Assembly: GCA_902825845.1 (NCBI GenBank) | Contig: CADECM010000009.1 | Location: 26,301 to 90,300, forward strand | Direction: 5' to 3' | Length of the DNA: 64,000 nucleotides | DNA from: an uncultured beta proteobacterium | Lineage (GTDB): Bacteria; Pseudomonadota; Gammaproteobacteria; Burkholderiales; SG8-41 | Shown: piece after piece, positions 33,370 to 41,794 of the stretch | How positions within the stretch are numbered: position 1 is the stretch's first letter | Layout: the number at the start of each line of letters is the position of its first letter | Translations under genes and position numbers: made by a program | The notes under the pieces: generated by a model | What the model saw: the letters and a program-made list of their open reading frames with translations, nothing else | Told to the model about the DNA's origin: nothing | Databases searched by the model: none

Positions 33370-34917
33370 GTGCTGGCATTGTTGAGGACGACCATTCGCT
33401 TTCTTGCCCAGGGTAACGCCGGCAAGTGCCATACGCCTGCAGCGTTGGGGGATGCGCCAAGAATAGCTCTGCGCATGCAAGGCATCATCGGTTTTGCTGC
33501 ACTGGTGGCCTACGTGGCGGTGGCCGGTGTGCTGATCGCCAAGCAACGCGAAGAACTCCAGCGCAACACCCAGGAACTTGAGCGTGTTCACCTCAGGGAC
33601 GATACGCTGACCAAGGCCGGCAGCGCGCTGGCGCACGCGGTGCTTGCCGTCAACGAAGCGTATTCCGAAACTTGGGCGGCACCGCGCGCTGACAATCTCG
33701 CGGTCGGTATTGAAGCGGCGCGGGCGAGCCTGCAACCCCTGTTGCCGGAGTACCCGGCGCTGGCCCGCGTGACCGAAGGCATCGACCGCGATGTCGCGGG
33801 ATTGCGCGCCCTGCCGGTACGCGCCAGTCTCCCCGGTTTGCGCGACGGCCTGCATGCGCTGGTCGGCGAGCTGGACACGGTGACACGCGGCGTGCGGGAT
33901 CACCGCAGGAAACTCTCCGACAACTATCGCATCATCAACGATTCCATAACGGTGATTGCCGTCACCATGGGGCTCGCGGGCGTGGTCTTGTTTGGCGGGA
34001 TCACCGCCTTGTTTTTTTCGCGCCTGGTATGGGACTTGAACACGCTGGAGCGACGCGCGCGCGAGATCGTGCAGGGGTACCGCGGCGCGCCGTTGCCGGT
34101 GACGCGCAGCGATGAAGTGGGCGGGCTGATGCGCGCCGTCAACCAGATGCAGTCGAATTTGCGCAGTCGCGAGCAACAGCTTGAGGTGGCGCGCCAGCAG
34201 CGTTTTCACCAGGAGAAAATGGCAACGGTGGGATCGCTGGCGGCGGCCATTGCGCACGAAATCAACAATCCGATTGCCGCCATCAGCGGCATGGCACAGG
34301 AAATGTGCGGCGCGGAGCGGCAGCGCATGTGCAGGGCGCACGGCGCGCCCTGCGCGCCGGAGTTGATCGTGGAGCAGGCGCAGCGCATCGCGCGCATTAC
34401 GCGCCAGGTATCGGATCTTGCGGGACCGCTGTCGGCGCAGCGGCAATGGGTCGATGTCAATGGCCTTGCGCGGCGGATATGCAACTTTGTATCGTACGAC
34501 CGGCGCATGCGCGGGGTCGTCATTGATCTCGATCTCGACGGCCAGTTGCCCGCCTATTACGGGGTGCCCGATGAGGTGTCGCAGATCATGATGAATCTGC
34601 TGCTCAATGCCGCCGACGCGCTTGCAACCCTCACCGGGCGCAAGCCGCGCATCGGATTGTGCAGCCGGTTTGACCAGGGCGTACTGGTGTTGACGGTGAG
34701 CGACAACGGCCATGGGATGGATGAAATCACGCGCGCGCGCGCCTTTGAAGAAGGGTTCACCACCAAGACCAGCGGCAGCGGCATGGGTCTGTTTATCTGC
34801 AAATCCCTGGTCGAAGCGCGCGGCGGCGCCATTGAACTGACGTCAACCGCCGGCGCGGGCAGCACGGTGCAGGTGCGTCTGCCGGAACAACCCGAACCTG
34901 TCACCGAATCCGCATAA
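33370..34917 (+). CDS. sensor histidine kinase, partner of the sigma54 activator
   Basis: The GTG start at 33370 follows AGGGGA, giving 515 residues. Helices at about 37-56 and 196-218 frame a periplasmic helical sensor domain without a recognised ligand site. A HAMP-like segment (LERRAREIVQGYRGA) leads to a HisKA domain with phosphoacceptor H296 (AIAHEINNPIAA) and a HATPase domain with N, G1 and G2 motifs (MNLLLNAADAL, SDNGHGM, GSGMGLFICK). Between the two HisKA helices is an insert with three cysteines (C313, C321, C328) and H324, which could sense redox state or bind metal. The sigma54 response regulator follows 12 bases later. Confidence 0.9.
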   Translation: MLALLRTTIRFLAQGNAGKCHTPAALGDAPRIALRMQGIIGFAALVAYVAVAGVLIAKQREELQRNTQELERVHLRDDTLTKAGSALAHAVLAVNEAYSETWAAPRADNLAVGIEAARASLQPLLPEYPALARVTEGIDRDVAGLRALPVRASLPGLRDGLHALVGELDTVTRGVRDHRRKLSDNYRIINDSITVIAVTMGLAGVVLFGGITALFFSRLVWDLNTLERRAREIVQGYRGAPLPVTRSDEVGGLMRAVNQMQSNLRSREQQLEVARQQRFHQEKMATVGSLAAAIAHEINNPIAAISGMAQEMCGAERQRMCRAHGAPCAPELIVEQAQRIARITRQVSDLAGPLSAQRQWVDVNGLARRICNFVSYDRRMRGVVIDLDLDGQLPAYYGVPDEVSQIMMNLLLNAADALATLTGRKPRIGLCSRFDQGVLVLTVSDNGHGMDEITRARAFEEGFTTKTSGSGMGLFICKSLVEARGGAIELTSTAGAGSTVQVRLPEQPEPVTESA

Positions 34918-34929
34918 GGAACAATCATC

Positions 34930-36345
34930 ATGACCGCACTCCATGTACTCGTCATCGACGATGAACCGGCGCTGCGCCAGATTCTGAGCGCGGCAGTGAA
35001 GAAGGCGGGCTACAGCGTGGATCAGGCCGGCACGGCGGGCGAGGCCTCGGCCAAGCTGGTGCGAGGTGATGTGGACGTGGCGCTGTGCGATATCAAGCTG
35101 CCCGATGGCGATGGCATCGATTTGCTGCGCAACGCGAAGGCGGCGGGGCTGGACACCACGTTTGTCATGGTGACGGCCTTTGGCTCGATGGAAACCGCGG
35201 TCGAGGCGTTGCGCGCCGGGGCCTTCGACTATGTGGTGAAGCCGGTGGCGAGCGAGGAATTGATGCACCGCCTGGCGAAAATCGCGGCCATGCGGGGACT
35301 GCATGAAGAAAACAAGGTGCTGCGCAAAGCGGTGAGCGACAGTCTGCACAAGCTCTACACCTTCAGTTCGCCGGCGATGCTGGAGGTCGAGCGGCTGGTG
35401 AAGAAGGTTGCACCCACGGATAGTACGGTGTTGATCAACGGCGAAAGCGGCACCGGCAAGGGCATCACCGCGCGCCGCATCCATGAGCTGAGCGCGCGCA
35501 GCCTGGGGCCGTTCGTGACAGTCAATTGCAGCGCGATCCCCGAGAATCTGCTGGAGAGCGAGTTTTTTGGCCATACCAAGGGCGCATTTACCGGCGCCGA
35601 TCGCGCGCGCAAAGGCCTGTTTCTCGAGGCCGATGGCGGCACGCTGTTCCTGGACGAAATTGGCGAACTGCCGTTGCCGATGCAAACCAAGCTGCTGCAC
35701 GTGATTGAGGACAAAATGGTGCGCGCGGTGGGTGGCGAGCAGTCGCGCCATGTGGATGTGCGCATTGTCGCGGCCACCAATCTCGATCTGCAGAGCAGGG
35801 TGGGTCAGGGCCTGTTCAGGGAGGACCTGTTCTTCCGTCTGTCGATGTTTCTCATCGCGGTGCCGCCGCTGCGCGAGCGCCGGGCCGACATGCACGGGCT
35901 GATACGCCATCTGTTGCGGGAATCCAAATATAGCGGCACCGCGCCGCTTGATATTGATCCGCTGGCCGAGGAGGCGTTGATCGCCTATCGCTGGCCCGGC
36001 AATGTGCGGGAGCTGGATAACGTCATCAATCGCGCGCAAATTCTCTCCGAGGGGCATGTCATCACGGTGGACGACCTGCCATCCGATATTACGCAAATGC
36101 TGTCCAGTCGTGCATCTGGCACGGTGATTGCTAGGGAAGGGTACCTGCGCGACCAATTGCGGCGAGTCGAGGCCGACATCATTACAGCGGCCATCGCGGA
36201 AGCCGGTGGGGACCGGCGGTTGGCCGCGCAGCGACTGGGGATCGGATTGTCCAGCCTTTATCGCAAGCTGGACGACTTCGGACGCGACGGGCTGATAGCC
36301 GCTGCAACCCGGGATGAGTCTTCCGCGCAAGGGGCGGAAGCGTAA
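34930..36345 (+). CDS. NtrC-family sigma54-dependent response regulator
   Basis: The 471-residue protein has a receiver domain (residues 5-120, phosphorylation site in CDIKLPDGDG), a central AAA+ domain and a C-terminal Fis-type helix-turn-helix (GGDRRLAAQRLGIGLSSLYRKL region). The AAA+ domain has Walker A GESGTGKG and an intact GAFTGA loop (KGAFTGADRA), which contacts sigma54. It is therefore expected to activate sigma54 promoters when phosphorylated by the kinase just upstream. The -24/-12 promoters at 10942 and 12313 are the natural candidate targets. Confidence 0.95.
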   Translation: MTALHVLVIDDEPALRQILSAAVKKAGYSVDQAGTAGEASAKLVRGDVDVALCDIKLPDGDGIDLLRNAKAAGLDTTFVMVTAFGSMETAVEALRAGAFDYVVKPVASEELMHRLAKIAAMRGLHEENKVLRKAVSDSLHKLYTFSSPAMLEVERLVKKVAPTDSTVLINGESGTGKGITARRIHELSARSLGPFVTVNCSAIPENLLESEFFGHTKGAFTGADRARKGLFLEADGGTLFLDEIGELPLPMQTKLLHVIEDKMVRAVGGEQSRHVDVRIVAATNLDLQSRVGQGLFREDLFFRLSMFLIAVPPLRERRADMHGLIRHLLRESKYSGTAPLDIDPLAEEALIAYRWPGNVRELDNVINRAQILSEGHVITVDDLPSDITQMLSSRASGTVIAREGYLRDQLRRVEADIITAAIAEAGGDRRLAAQRLGIGLSSLYRKLDDFGRDGLIAAATRDESSAQGAEA

Positions 36346-36383
36346 CCTGAGGCGCGGTGGTGTGGCTGGAGGCAGGATCCTTG

Positions 36384-37031
36384 ATGCGGCGGCGTTTGAT
36401 CAGATGGTTGTCAACGAGTGTGTGCGCGGCGGCAGCGTTGTGTGTTGTGCCGACCGCCGCTGCGGCCAATGCCGAAGACGAGTATCGCGCGGGACAGATG
36501 TTTTATCAGCGCGGGGACGTCACCGGCGCGATGGCGCGGCTGAGAATCGCGTCCGACGTCGGACATGCGCCGGCGCAGGTACTGCTGGCGGATATTCTTG
36601 ATCAGGCCGAAATGAATGAAGAAGCGGTGGCGCAATATCGCAAGGCTGCCACGCAAGGCAATGCAGACGGCGAATACGGCCTGGGCAATATGTATGCGAA
36701 TGGCGAAGGCGTTAAACGCGATCCAGCGGAAGCGCGCAAATGGATATTGCGGGCCGCCGAAAAAAACCACCCGCGCGCAACCACGACGCTTGCGCAGGCA
36801 TATCTCGGCGGCGGACTCGGCCTGAGCAATGCGGAACGCAACGGCGAAGACGCCCGCCGTTGGGTGACGCGCGCGGCCGACAACCATTATCTGCCGGCGC
36901 TCGACTATCTTGCCAAAGCCTATCGCAAGGGCCTCATGGGGCTTGCGGTGGATGAAAAGCAGGCGCAAAGCATGGAGGCACGGGCCAACAAGCTGCGCGG
37001 AATTGCTGCTGCGCAAAAAGGTAAAAAATGA
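36384..37031 (+). CDS. exported Sel1-repeat protein
   Basis: The start at ATG 36384 follows GGAGG and gives 215 residues with a signal peptide (LSTSVCAAAALCVVPTAAAA). Three to four Sel1-like (SLR) helical repeats follow, for example GNADGEYGLGNMYANGEGVKR and a repeat ending in DARRWVTRAADNHYLPAL. Such repeats bind partner proteins. It overlaps the next gene, a monoheme cytochrome, by ATGA, so the two are probably translated together. Confidence 0.85.
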   Translation: MRRRLIRWLSTSVCAAAALCVVPTAAAANAEDEYRAGQMFYQRGDVTGAMARLRIASDVGHAPAQVLLADILDQAEMNEEAVAQYRKAATQGNADGEYGLGNMYANGEGVKRDPAEARKWILRAAEKNHPRATTTLAQAYLGGGLGLSNAERNGEDARRWVTRAADNHYLPALDYLAKAYRKGLMGLAVDEKQAQSMEARANKLRGIAAAQKGKK

Positions 37032-37357
37032 TTAAAAAACAGATGGTTATGTTAAGTCATTGCGTTACGGTAATGGTGCTGTGCGCGTTCGGTCCCGCGC
37101 GCCTTGCCGTGGCGGCGGACATCAACAAAGGCGGACAACTGTATGGCTTGCACTGCGCGAATTGTCATGGCGCTTCCGGCGTGCCGGTGATGGGGGGGGC
37201 GCCCAACTTCCAGCGCAGCGAAAAGCTGCTGCAGCCCGACACGCTGCTGCTGGCGGCAATCCGCGGCGGCAAGAACGCGATGCCGGCCTACGTCGGCATC
37301 CTGCGCGACCAGGAGATCATCGATGTGATCGCGCACCTGCGCACCTTGCAGCGATGA
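37028..37357 (+). CDS. monoheme cytochrome c
   Basis: The 109-residue protein has a signal peptide (VMVLCAFGPARLAVAA) and a single class I cytochrome c domain with haem motif LHCANCHGASG. A methionine ligand is likely in KNAMPAYVGIL. It is a small soluble periplasmic electron carrier. ATGA overlaps join it to the Sel1 gene before and the beta-propeller gene after. Confidence 0.92.
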   Translation: MIKKQMVMLSHCVTVMVLCAFGPARLAVAADINKGGQLYGLHCANCHGASGVPVMGGAPNFQRSEKLLQPDTLLLAAIRGGKNAMPAYVGILRDQEIIDVIAHLRTLQR

Positions 37358-38424
37358 GCATGGCGGGGCGCTTGGCCGCGGTCGCGATGCTGGTTGCCGC
37401 TTACGGTCTGGTGTACGCACAGCCCGCTGCGGTCAAGCCGGGACCGCGCGTGGTGGAATCATTTGAAGTCGGCAACAATGTCTACGTGCGCGCGCTTACG
37501 GTGGAGCCGGCGACGCGCACGTTGTGGGTGGGTACGTCCACCGGCGTGAATGAGGTGGATCTCGCCAGTGGCAGACTGCGCAACACTTTCACGCGCAATC
37601 ACGGGCTTGCCAACGAATATGTGTTCGCGGTGGGCATCGACCGCGAAGGCTATAAGTGGTTCGGCACCAACGCCGGCGGCACCTCGCGCTACCGCGACGG
37701 TAAATGGAAAACGTTTTTCCCGATGCACGGACTCGCCGACTATTGGGTCTACGCCTTTGCCAACGACTTGCAGGGAAACCTGTGGATCGGCACCTGGGCA
37801 GGGGCCACGCGCTATGCACCCAAAACCGGCAAATTCACCAACTATGTCAAACAGCTGATCAACGAATGGGTCTATGGCATAGCGGTGGACAAGAGCGGCC
37901 GCGTGTGGTTCGGCACTGAGGGTGGCGTGTCGATGTTCGACGGCAAGACCTGGACGTCGTGGACACATCGCGACGGTCTCGGCGCACCCAATGACGCGAG
38001 GCTCCCGGCCAGCACGAACACAGGATTGGGCACGCGCTCACGTCACGATCTGAATGTGCTGCGCGCCGGCACCGCGACCTTCAATCCGAACTACGTGTTC
38101 TCCATGCACGCGGCACCCGACGGGGTTGTGTGGGCCGGTACTTGGGGCGGCGGCGTGTCGCGCTTCGACGGAAAGACGTGGCGCAACTACACGGTGAAAG
38201 ATGGTCTTGCCGGCAATCTGGTTTATGCCATTGCCCAGGATGAACAGGGCGTATTGTGGTTCGGCACGGAAAACGGCGTGTCGCGCTACGACGGCAAGGC
38301 CTGGCGCAATTTTCGGCGCGCTGACGGGTTGCTGGACAGTAATGTCTACGCGCTGGCCGCCGCGCCGGGCGGCAGCGTGTGGGCGGGCACCAAGCGCGGC
38401 GTGGCGCGCATTGCGATGCAGTAA
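37354..38424 (+). CDS. secreted seven-bladed-type beta-propeller protein A
   Basis: The start is ATG 37354, overlapping the cytochrome stop, giving 356 residues with a signal peptide (VAMLVAAYGLVYA). The body is a propeller of the two-component-regulator type, with repeated GxVWAGTWGGGVSRFDGKTW-like blades (GNLWIGTWAGATRYA, GRVWFGTEGGVSMFD, GVLWFGTENGVSRYD). In regulators these domains are ligand sensors fused to kinases; here the propeller stands alone. The next gene is a paralogue. A link to cytochrome function or to the kinase is inferred from the neighbours only. Confidence 0.85.
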   Translation: MSMAGRLAAVAMLVAAYGLVYAQPAAVKPGPRVVESFEVGNNVYVRALTVEPATRTLWVGTSTGVNEVDLASGRLRNTFTRNHGLANEYVFAVGIDREGYKWFGTNAGGTSRYRDGKWKTFFPMHGLADYWVYAFANDLQGNLWIGTWAGATRYAPKTGKFTNYVKQLINEWVYGIAVDKSGRVWFGTEGGVSMFDGKTWTSWTHRDGLGAPNDARLPASTNTGLGTRSRHDLNVLRAGTATFNPNYVFSMHAAPDGVVWAGTWGGGVSRFDGKTWRNYTVKDGLAGNLVYAIAQDEQGVLWFGTENGVSRYDGKAWRNFRRADGLLDSNVYALAAAPGGSVWAGTKRGVARIAMQ

Positions 38425-38463
38425 TCGTCATCACGCGTTGACCGGACATTGCGGAGAGAAAAC

Positions 38464-39726
38464 ATGGCTACGAACTACAAGCGCTGGGGCATCGCGATGA
38501 TCGCGGCGGCGGGCGCGGTCGCGGGCGCATATACCTTGGGCAAGCGCAGCGGCGAAACCGCGGCACTGGATGCCGCGAAAGCCGTAACCTCGGCGGCACC
38601 GGCAGCACCGATTGCCAAGGGTGCGATGCCGGCCAACCATCCCGACTCGGGGCAGGGCGGCAGCGGGCAGGAAAGGCAAGGAAAGGTCAAAGTGGACGCC
38701 GCGCAGGCGTTCACGCATTTTCGCGTCGGCAACAAAAACGTCAAGGCAATATACGCCGAAGGCAGGGTGATGTGGGTCGGGACCTCCGGAGGCGTGATTC
38801 GCTACGATACCCGCAACGACGAATTCAAGCTGTTCGACGCCAAAAACGGATTATTGTCGAATGGTATTTTTCATGTCAGCAAGTTGCAGGGGCGCATCGC
38901 TGTCGGTACTTACGGCGGCGGCTTGTCGCTTTACGATGAGAAAGCGGACAAATGGGAGACCTTTAATATTCCCGAGGGTCTCGGCGATGCCTTTGTTTAC
39001 GACGTGTTGCAAGCCGGCAATGGCGATGTGTGGATTGCCACCTGGTCGGGGGTTAACCGGGTGCGCGGCGGTGTGCTGAGAGACCGTTCGCGATGGGATC
39101 TTTTCACCGTCGCGAACACCAAGGGCGGATTGCCCAACGATTGGGTCTACGCCCTCGCGGAAGGCAGGAACGGCGACATCTGGCTCGCCACCGAGGGCGG
39201 CATGGCGCGCCTGTCGGGCGGCACGTGGGAAAACTGGAATCATGCCAGGGGTGTAGGCGCCCCCTACGAGCTGGTGAAAAAGGACATCCAGTTCAAGAAC
39301 GATCCATCCAAGATGTCATCGCATCATGCGAAGCAGAAGCAGGAAATGGGGCTGCAGAACGTCGATGTCGCGTACAACCCCAACTACATTGTGTCGCTCA
39401 AGGTCGATCGCGACGGCGTGGTGTGGGCGGGGACCTGGGGCGGGGGGCTTGCGCGCTACGACGGAAAGCAGTGGAAAAATTATTCAGTTGCCGACGGCCT
39501 GCCTGGCAATCACGTATTCATGCTGCATATCGACCACAAGCAGGATCTCTGGATCGGCACCAACAACGGATTGGCACGGCTTAAGGACGGCAAGTTTCAG
39601 GTGATGACCACGGCCGACGGCCTGTTCGCCGATAACGTGTTTTCCATGGCGAGCACGCGCGAGGGCGCTTTGTGGGTGGGCAGCTACGGCGGCGTGGCGA
39701 ATATACGCAAGTCGTCTTTGAATTAG
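38464..39726 (+). CDS. beta-propeller protein B, membrane-anchored or secreted
   Basis: The start at ATG 38464 follows GGAGAGAA and gives 420 residues. One N-terminal helix (GIAMIAAAGAVAGAYTLG) is followed by an alanine/proline/glycine linker and a propeller with the same blades as the previous gene (DGVVWAGTWGGGLARYDG, LWIGTNNGLARLKDG). A segment rich in lysine and histidine (KNDPSKMSSHHAKQKQEMG, about residues 280-300) is inserted in one blade and has a shorter counterpart in paralogue A. No enzyme motif is seen. It is the last gene of the locus. Confidence 0.85.
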   Translation: MATNYKRWGIAMIAAAGAVAGAYTLGKRSGETAALDAAKAVTSAAPAAPIAKGAMPANHPDSGQGGSGQERQGKVKVDAAQAFTHFRVGNKNVKAIYAEGRVMWVGTSGGVIRYDTRNDEFKLFDAKNGLLSNGIFHVSKLQGRIAVGTYGGGLSLYDEKADKWETFNIPEGLGDAFVYDVLQAGNGDVWIATWSGVNRVRGGVLRDRSRWDLFTVANTKGGLPNDWVYALAEGRNGDIWLATEGGMARLSGGTWENWNHARGVGAPYELVKKDIQFKNDPSKMSSHHAKQKQEMGLQNVDVAYNPNYIVSLKVDRDGVVWAGTWGGGLARYDGKQWKNYSVADGLPGNHVFMLHIDHKQDLWIGTNNGLARLKDGKFQVMTTADGLFADNVFSMASTREGALWVGSYGGVANIRKSSLN

Positions 39727-39737
39727 GCCATTGTCGA

Positions 39738-39769
39738 AGGCGCAATGAATCAAACCGTGCGTTGCGCCT
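39738..39769. terminator. possible hairpin at the end of the cytochrome locus
   Basis: AGGCGCAA (39738-39745) and TTGCGCCT (39762-39769) form a perfect 8-bp stem with a 16-base loop just after the stop at 39726. No T-run follows on either strand, so an intrinsic terminator is not certain. Confidence 0.35.
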
Positions 39770-39895
39770 GCTGTCGCAATGCACGGCCAGGTAGTTTCCC
39801 GCGCGCGCCCTGGGCGGGTGGTTGTGCGTGTGGGCGAAGCCATGCGCCACAGCAGGGAACGGATGGCCGCCCCGTACGAGTCGCTGAGATGGCGC

Positions 39896-40690
39896 TCAAC
39901 CCGCCGCGGCGCCGCGGTTGGCAACGGTTTGCAGCTTTTCCACATCCAGAATGCGAAGCTGACGATTGCGCACGGCGATAAGCCCGTTGGACTGCATGCG
40001 CGACAACGTACGGCTCACGGTCTCCAGTTTCAATCCCAGGTAACTGCCGATTTCCTCGCGCGTCATGCGCAGCATGAATTCGGTGGACGAGTAACCGCGT
40101 GCCGCGAAGCGCTGCGACAGGTTGAGCAAAAATGCGGCCAGGCGCTCTTCCGCGCGCATGCTGCCCAGCAGCAGCATCATGCCGTGGTCGCGCACGATTT
40201 CGCGGCTCAGAATGCGATGAAAGTGCTGCTGCAGTGACGGTATCTTGCGTGACAGCGCTTCGAGCGCTTCGAGCGGCATTTCGCACACTTCGCAATCCTC
40301 CAGTGCCACGGCATCGCACACGTGTCTGCCGCCGCCGATGGCATCCAGTCCCATAAGATCCCCGGGCATGTGAAATCCCGCGATCTGCTCACGGCCGTCG
40401 GCATGCGCCACGCTGGTTTTGAGAAATCCGCTGCGCGCGGCGTACAGCGATTGGAGCCGCGCGTCATTGCGATAAAGGTAGGCGCCGCGTTTGAGCGGAC
40501 GGCGCCGGTTGACCAATGCATCGAGCGAGCGCAGATCGCCCGCGGCGAGGCCGGCCGGCAGGCATAATTCACGCAGGCTGCATGCGGAGCAGGCAACCCG
40601 CAGTTGCGCAAAGTCCACCCGCGCCGACGCGGGCTTTGCCGGGGCTGTCAGCGCATGTGCCGGATGAGGTGGGCCGGGCGGTTTCAGCAC
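39896..40690 (-). CDS. fnr: FNR-type oxygen-sensing transcription regulator
   Basis: The protein has the complete FNR layout: N-terminal cysteines C34, C37 and C43 (ACSACSLRELC) and a fourth, C136 (EVCEMP), to hold a [4Fe-4S] cluster. A cyclic-nucleotide-like domain (GDLMGLDAIGGG) and a C-terminal helix-turn-helix (EEIGSYLGLKLETVSR) follow. The E-SR recognition contacts match those for TTGAT half-sites. The start is chosen at GTG 40690 (264 residues), which avoids overlap with the upstream radical SAM gene; an ATG at 40759 would overlap it by 47 bases. It could link oxygen supply to the neighbouring electron transfer locus. Confidence 0.92.
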   Translation of the reverse strand: MLKPPGPPHPAHALTAPAKPASARVDFAQLRVACSACSLRELCLPAGLAAGDLRSLDALVNRRRPLKRGAYLYRNDARLQSLYAARSGFLKTSVAHADGREQIAGFHMPGDLMGLDAIGGGRHVCDAVALEDCEVCEMPLEALEALSRKIPSLQQHFHRILSREIVRDHGMMLLLGSMRAEERLAAFLLNLSQRFAARGYSSTEFMLRMTREEIGSYLGLKLETVSRTLSRMQSNGLIAVRNRQLRILDVEKLQTVANRGAAAG

Positions 40691-40712
40691 GTGCGGGATC
40701 GGGGCGCCGGAA

Positions 40713-41672
40713 TCATTGCGTGTAGGCGATGCAGTTCTCGCATACCGTGCCACGCACATCGCGCGCCAGATGCGCCCTGCGCAAGCTGACAAAAGCGGGC
40801 GAGTTCCATGCGGCCATGAACGGGGTCGTGTTCAAGTCGCCCATGGTCCAGTGGGCCGTGGCATCAAAACAGCACGCTGAGAGCCTGCCCTCTGCCGTGA
40901 CATGCCCCTCGGTAAATGCCGACCAGCAGGGCAGCGGCTCGCGCAGTGCGCCGATGCGCCCCTGATTGCCCGCGGTCGGGCGATAACCGAGTTGCTCTTC
41001 CCGCACCGTGGCGAATGCGCCCATCGAATACAGCGGCAGCCAGTAGTGTTGATCAACATACGGCGTGACGCGGCTTTCGAGCAATTGTTCCATTTTTTCG
41101 AGCTGGCCGCCGTCGTAACGGATGGATGAGGCATACAGGCCGGTTCGGTAGCCGCCACGGCGACGCTCTTCCCAGGCGCCGCGGATATTGTCAAGGGCGG
41201 TGTGGAACAGGCGTCCGGCGACGCCCATGATGTTCGTGAACTGTTGCTCGTCGGCGGCGTTTACCGACCACTTGAGCGAATCCAGTCCGGCTTCCATGCA
41301 GGCCTGTACCGCTTCGGGAAACGCCATCGAGGCGTTGGATGTCAGAAAAACATAGGGCATGCCGATGTCGCGCTTCAAGTAACGAATGCAATCCACCAGC
41401 AAACGCGGATTCATGAACGATTCGCCCAGGTAAAAGACGCCGATCTCCTCGACCCCCGCGTCACGCATTTCGCGCGTGATGCGTTTAAACAACGCGAAAT
41501 CCATATCCCACTTGGGCTGTGTTTCGCGTGTACGCAACGCGCAAAATCCGCAGCGGTAGTTACAGCGCGGCGAAATCTCGATTTTGACGCTGCGCGGCGC
41601 CGGCAATTCGGCCTTGAGGTGGGAGGCCGGTATGCGTGTGGTGTTGTCGATGCGGTCGGTGATTGCGGACAT
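40713..41672 (-). CDS. radical SAM/SPASM-type protein
   Basis: The assumed start at ATG 41672 (MSAITDRIDN) gives 319 residues; the frame stays open to 41771 and ATG 41720 is an alternative. The radical SAM cluster motif is CNYRCGFC. The C-terminal region has further cysteines (PCWSAF, LSACCFD, VCENC) like the SPASM-type domains that bind auxiliary Fe-S clusters in peptide-modifying and other enzymes. The family of closely similar proteins has no established substrate that can be named here. It ends 23 bases before the assumed FNR start on the same strand. Confidence 0.82.
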   Translation of the reverse strand: MSAITDRIDNTTRIPASHLKAELPAPRSVKIEISPRCNYRCGFCALRTRETQPKWDMDFALFKRITREMRDAGVEEIGVFYLGESFMNPRLLVDCIRYLKRDIGMPYVFLTSNASMAFPEAVQACMEAGLDSLKWSVNAADEQQFTNIMGVAGRLFHTALDNIRGAWEERRRGGYRTGLYASSIRYDGGQLEKMEQLLESRVTPYVDQHYWLPLYSMGAFATVREEQLGYRPTAGNQGRIGALREPLPCWSAFTEGHVTAEGRLSACCFDATAHWTMGDLNTTPFMAAWNSPAFVSLRRAHLARDVRGTVCENCIAYTQ

Positions 41673-41794
41673 GGATACGCTGTGTGTGGACGTGGTGTAC
41701 GGTTCAGGCAGGCACACCATATGCTGCTTGAGGCGGCGCGGCTTGATCCAGATCAATGCCCGCGGCGTCAACTGTAGTGCTGGGGCCGCCGCGC

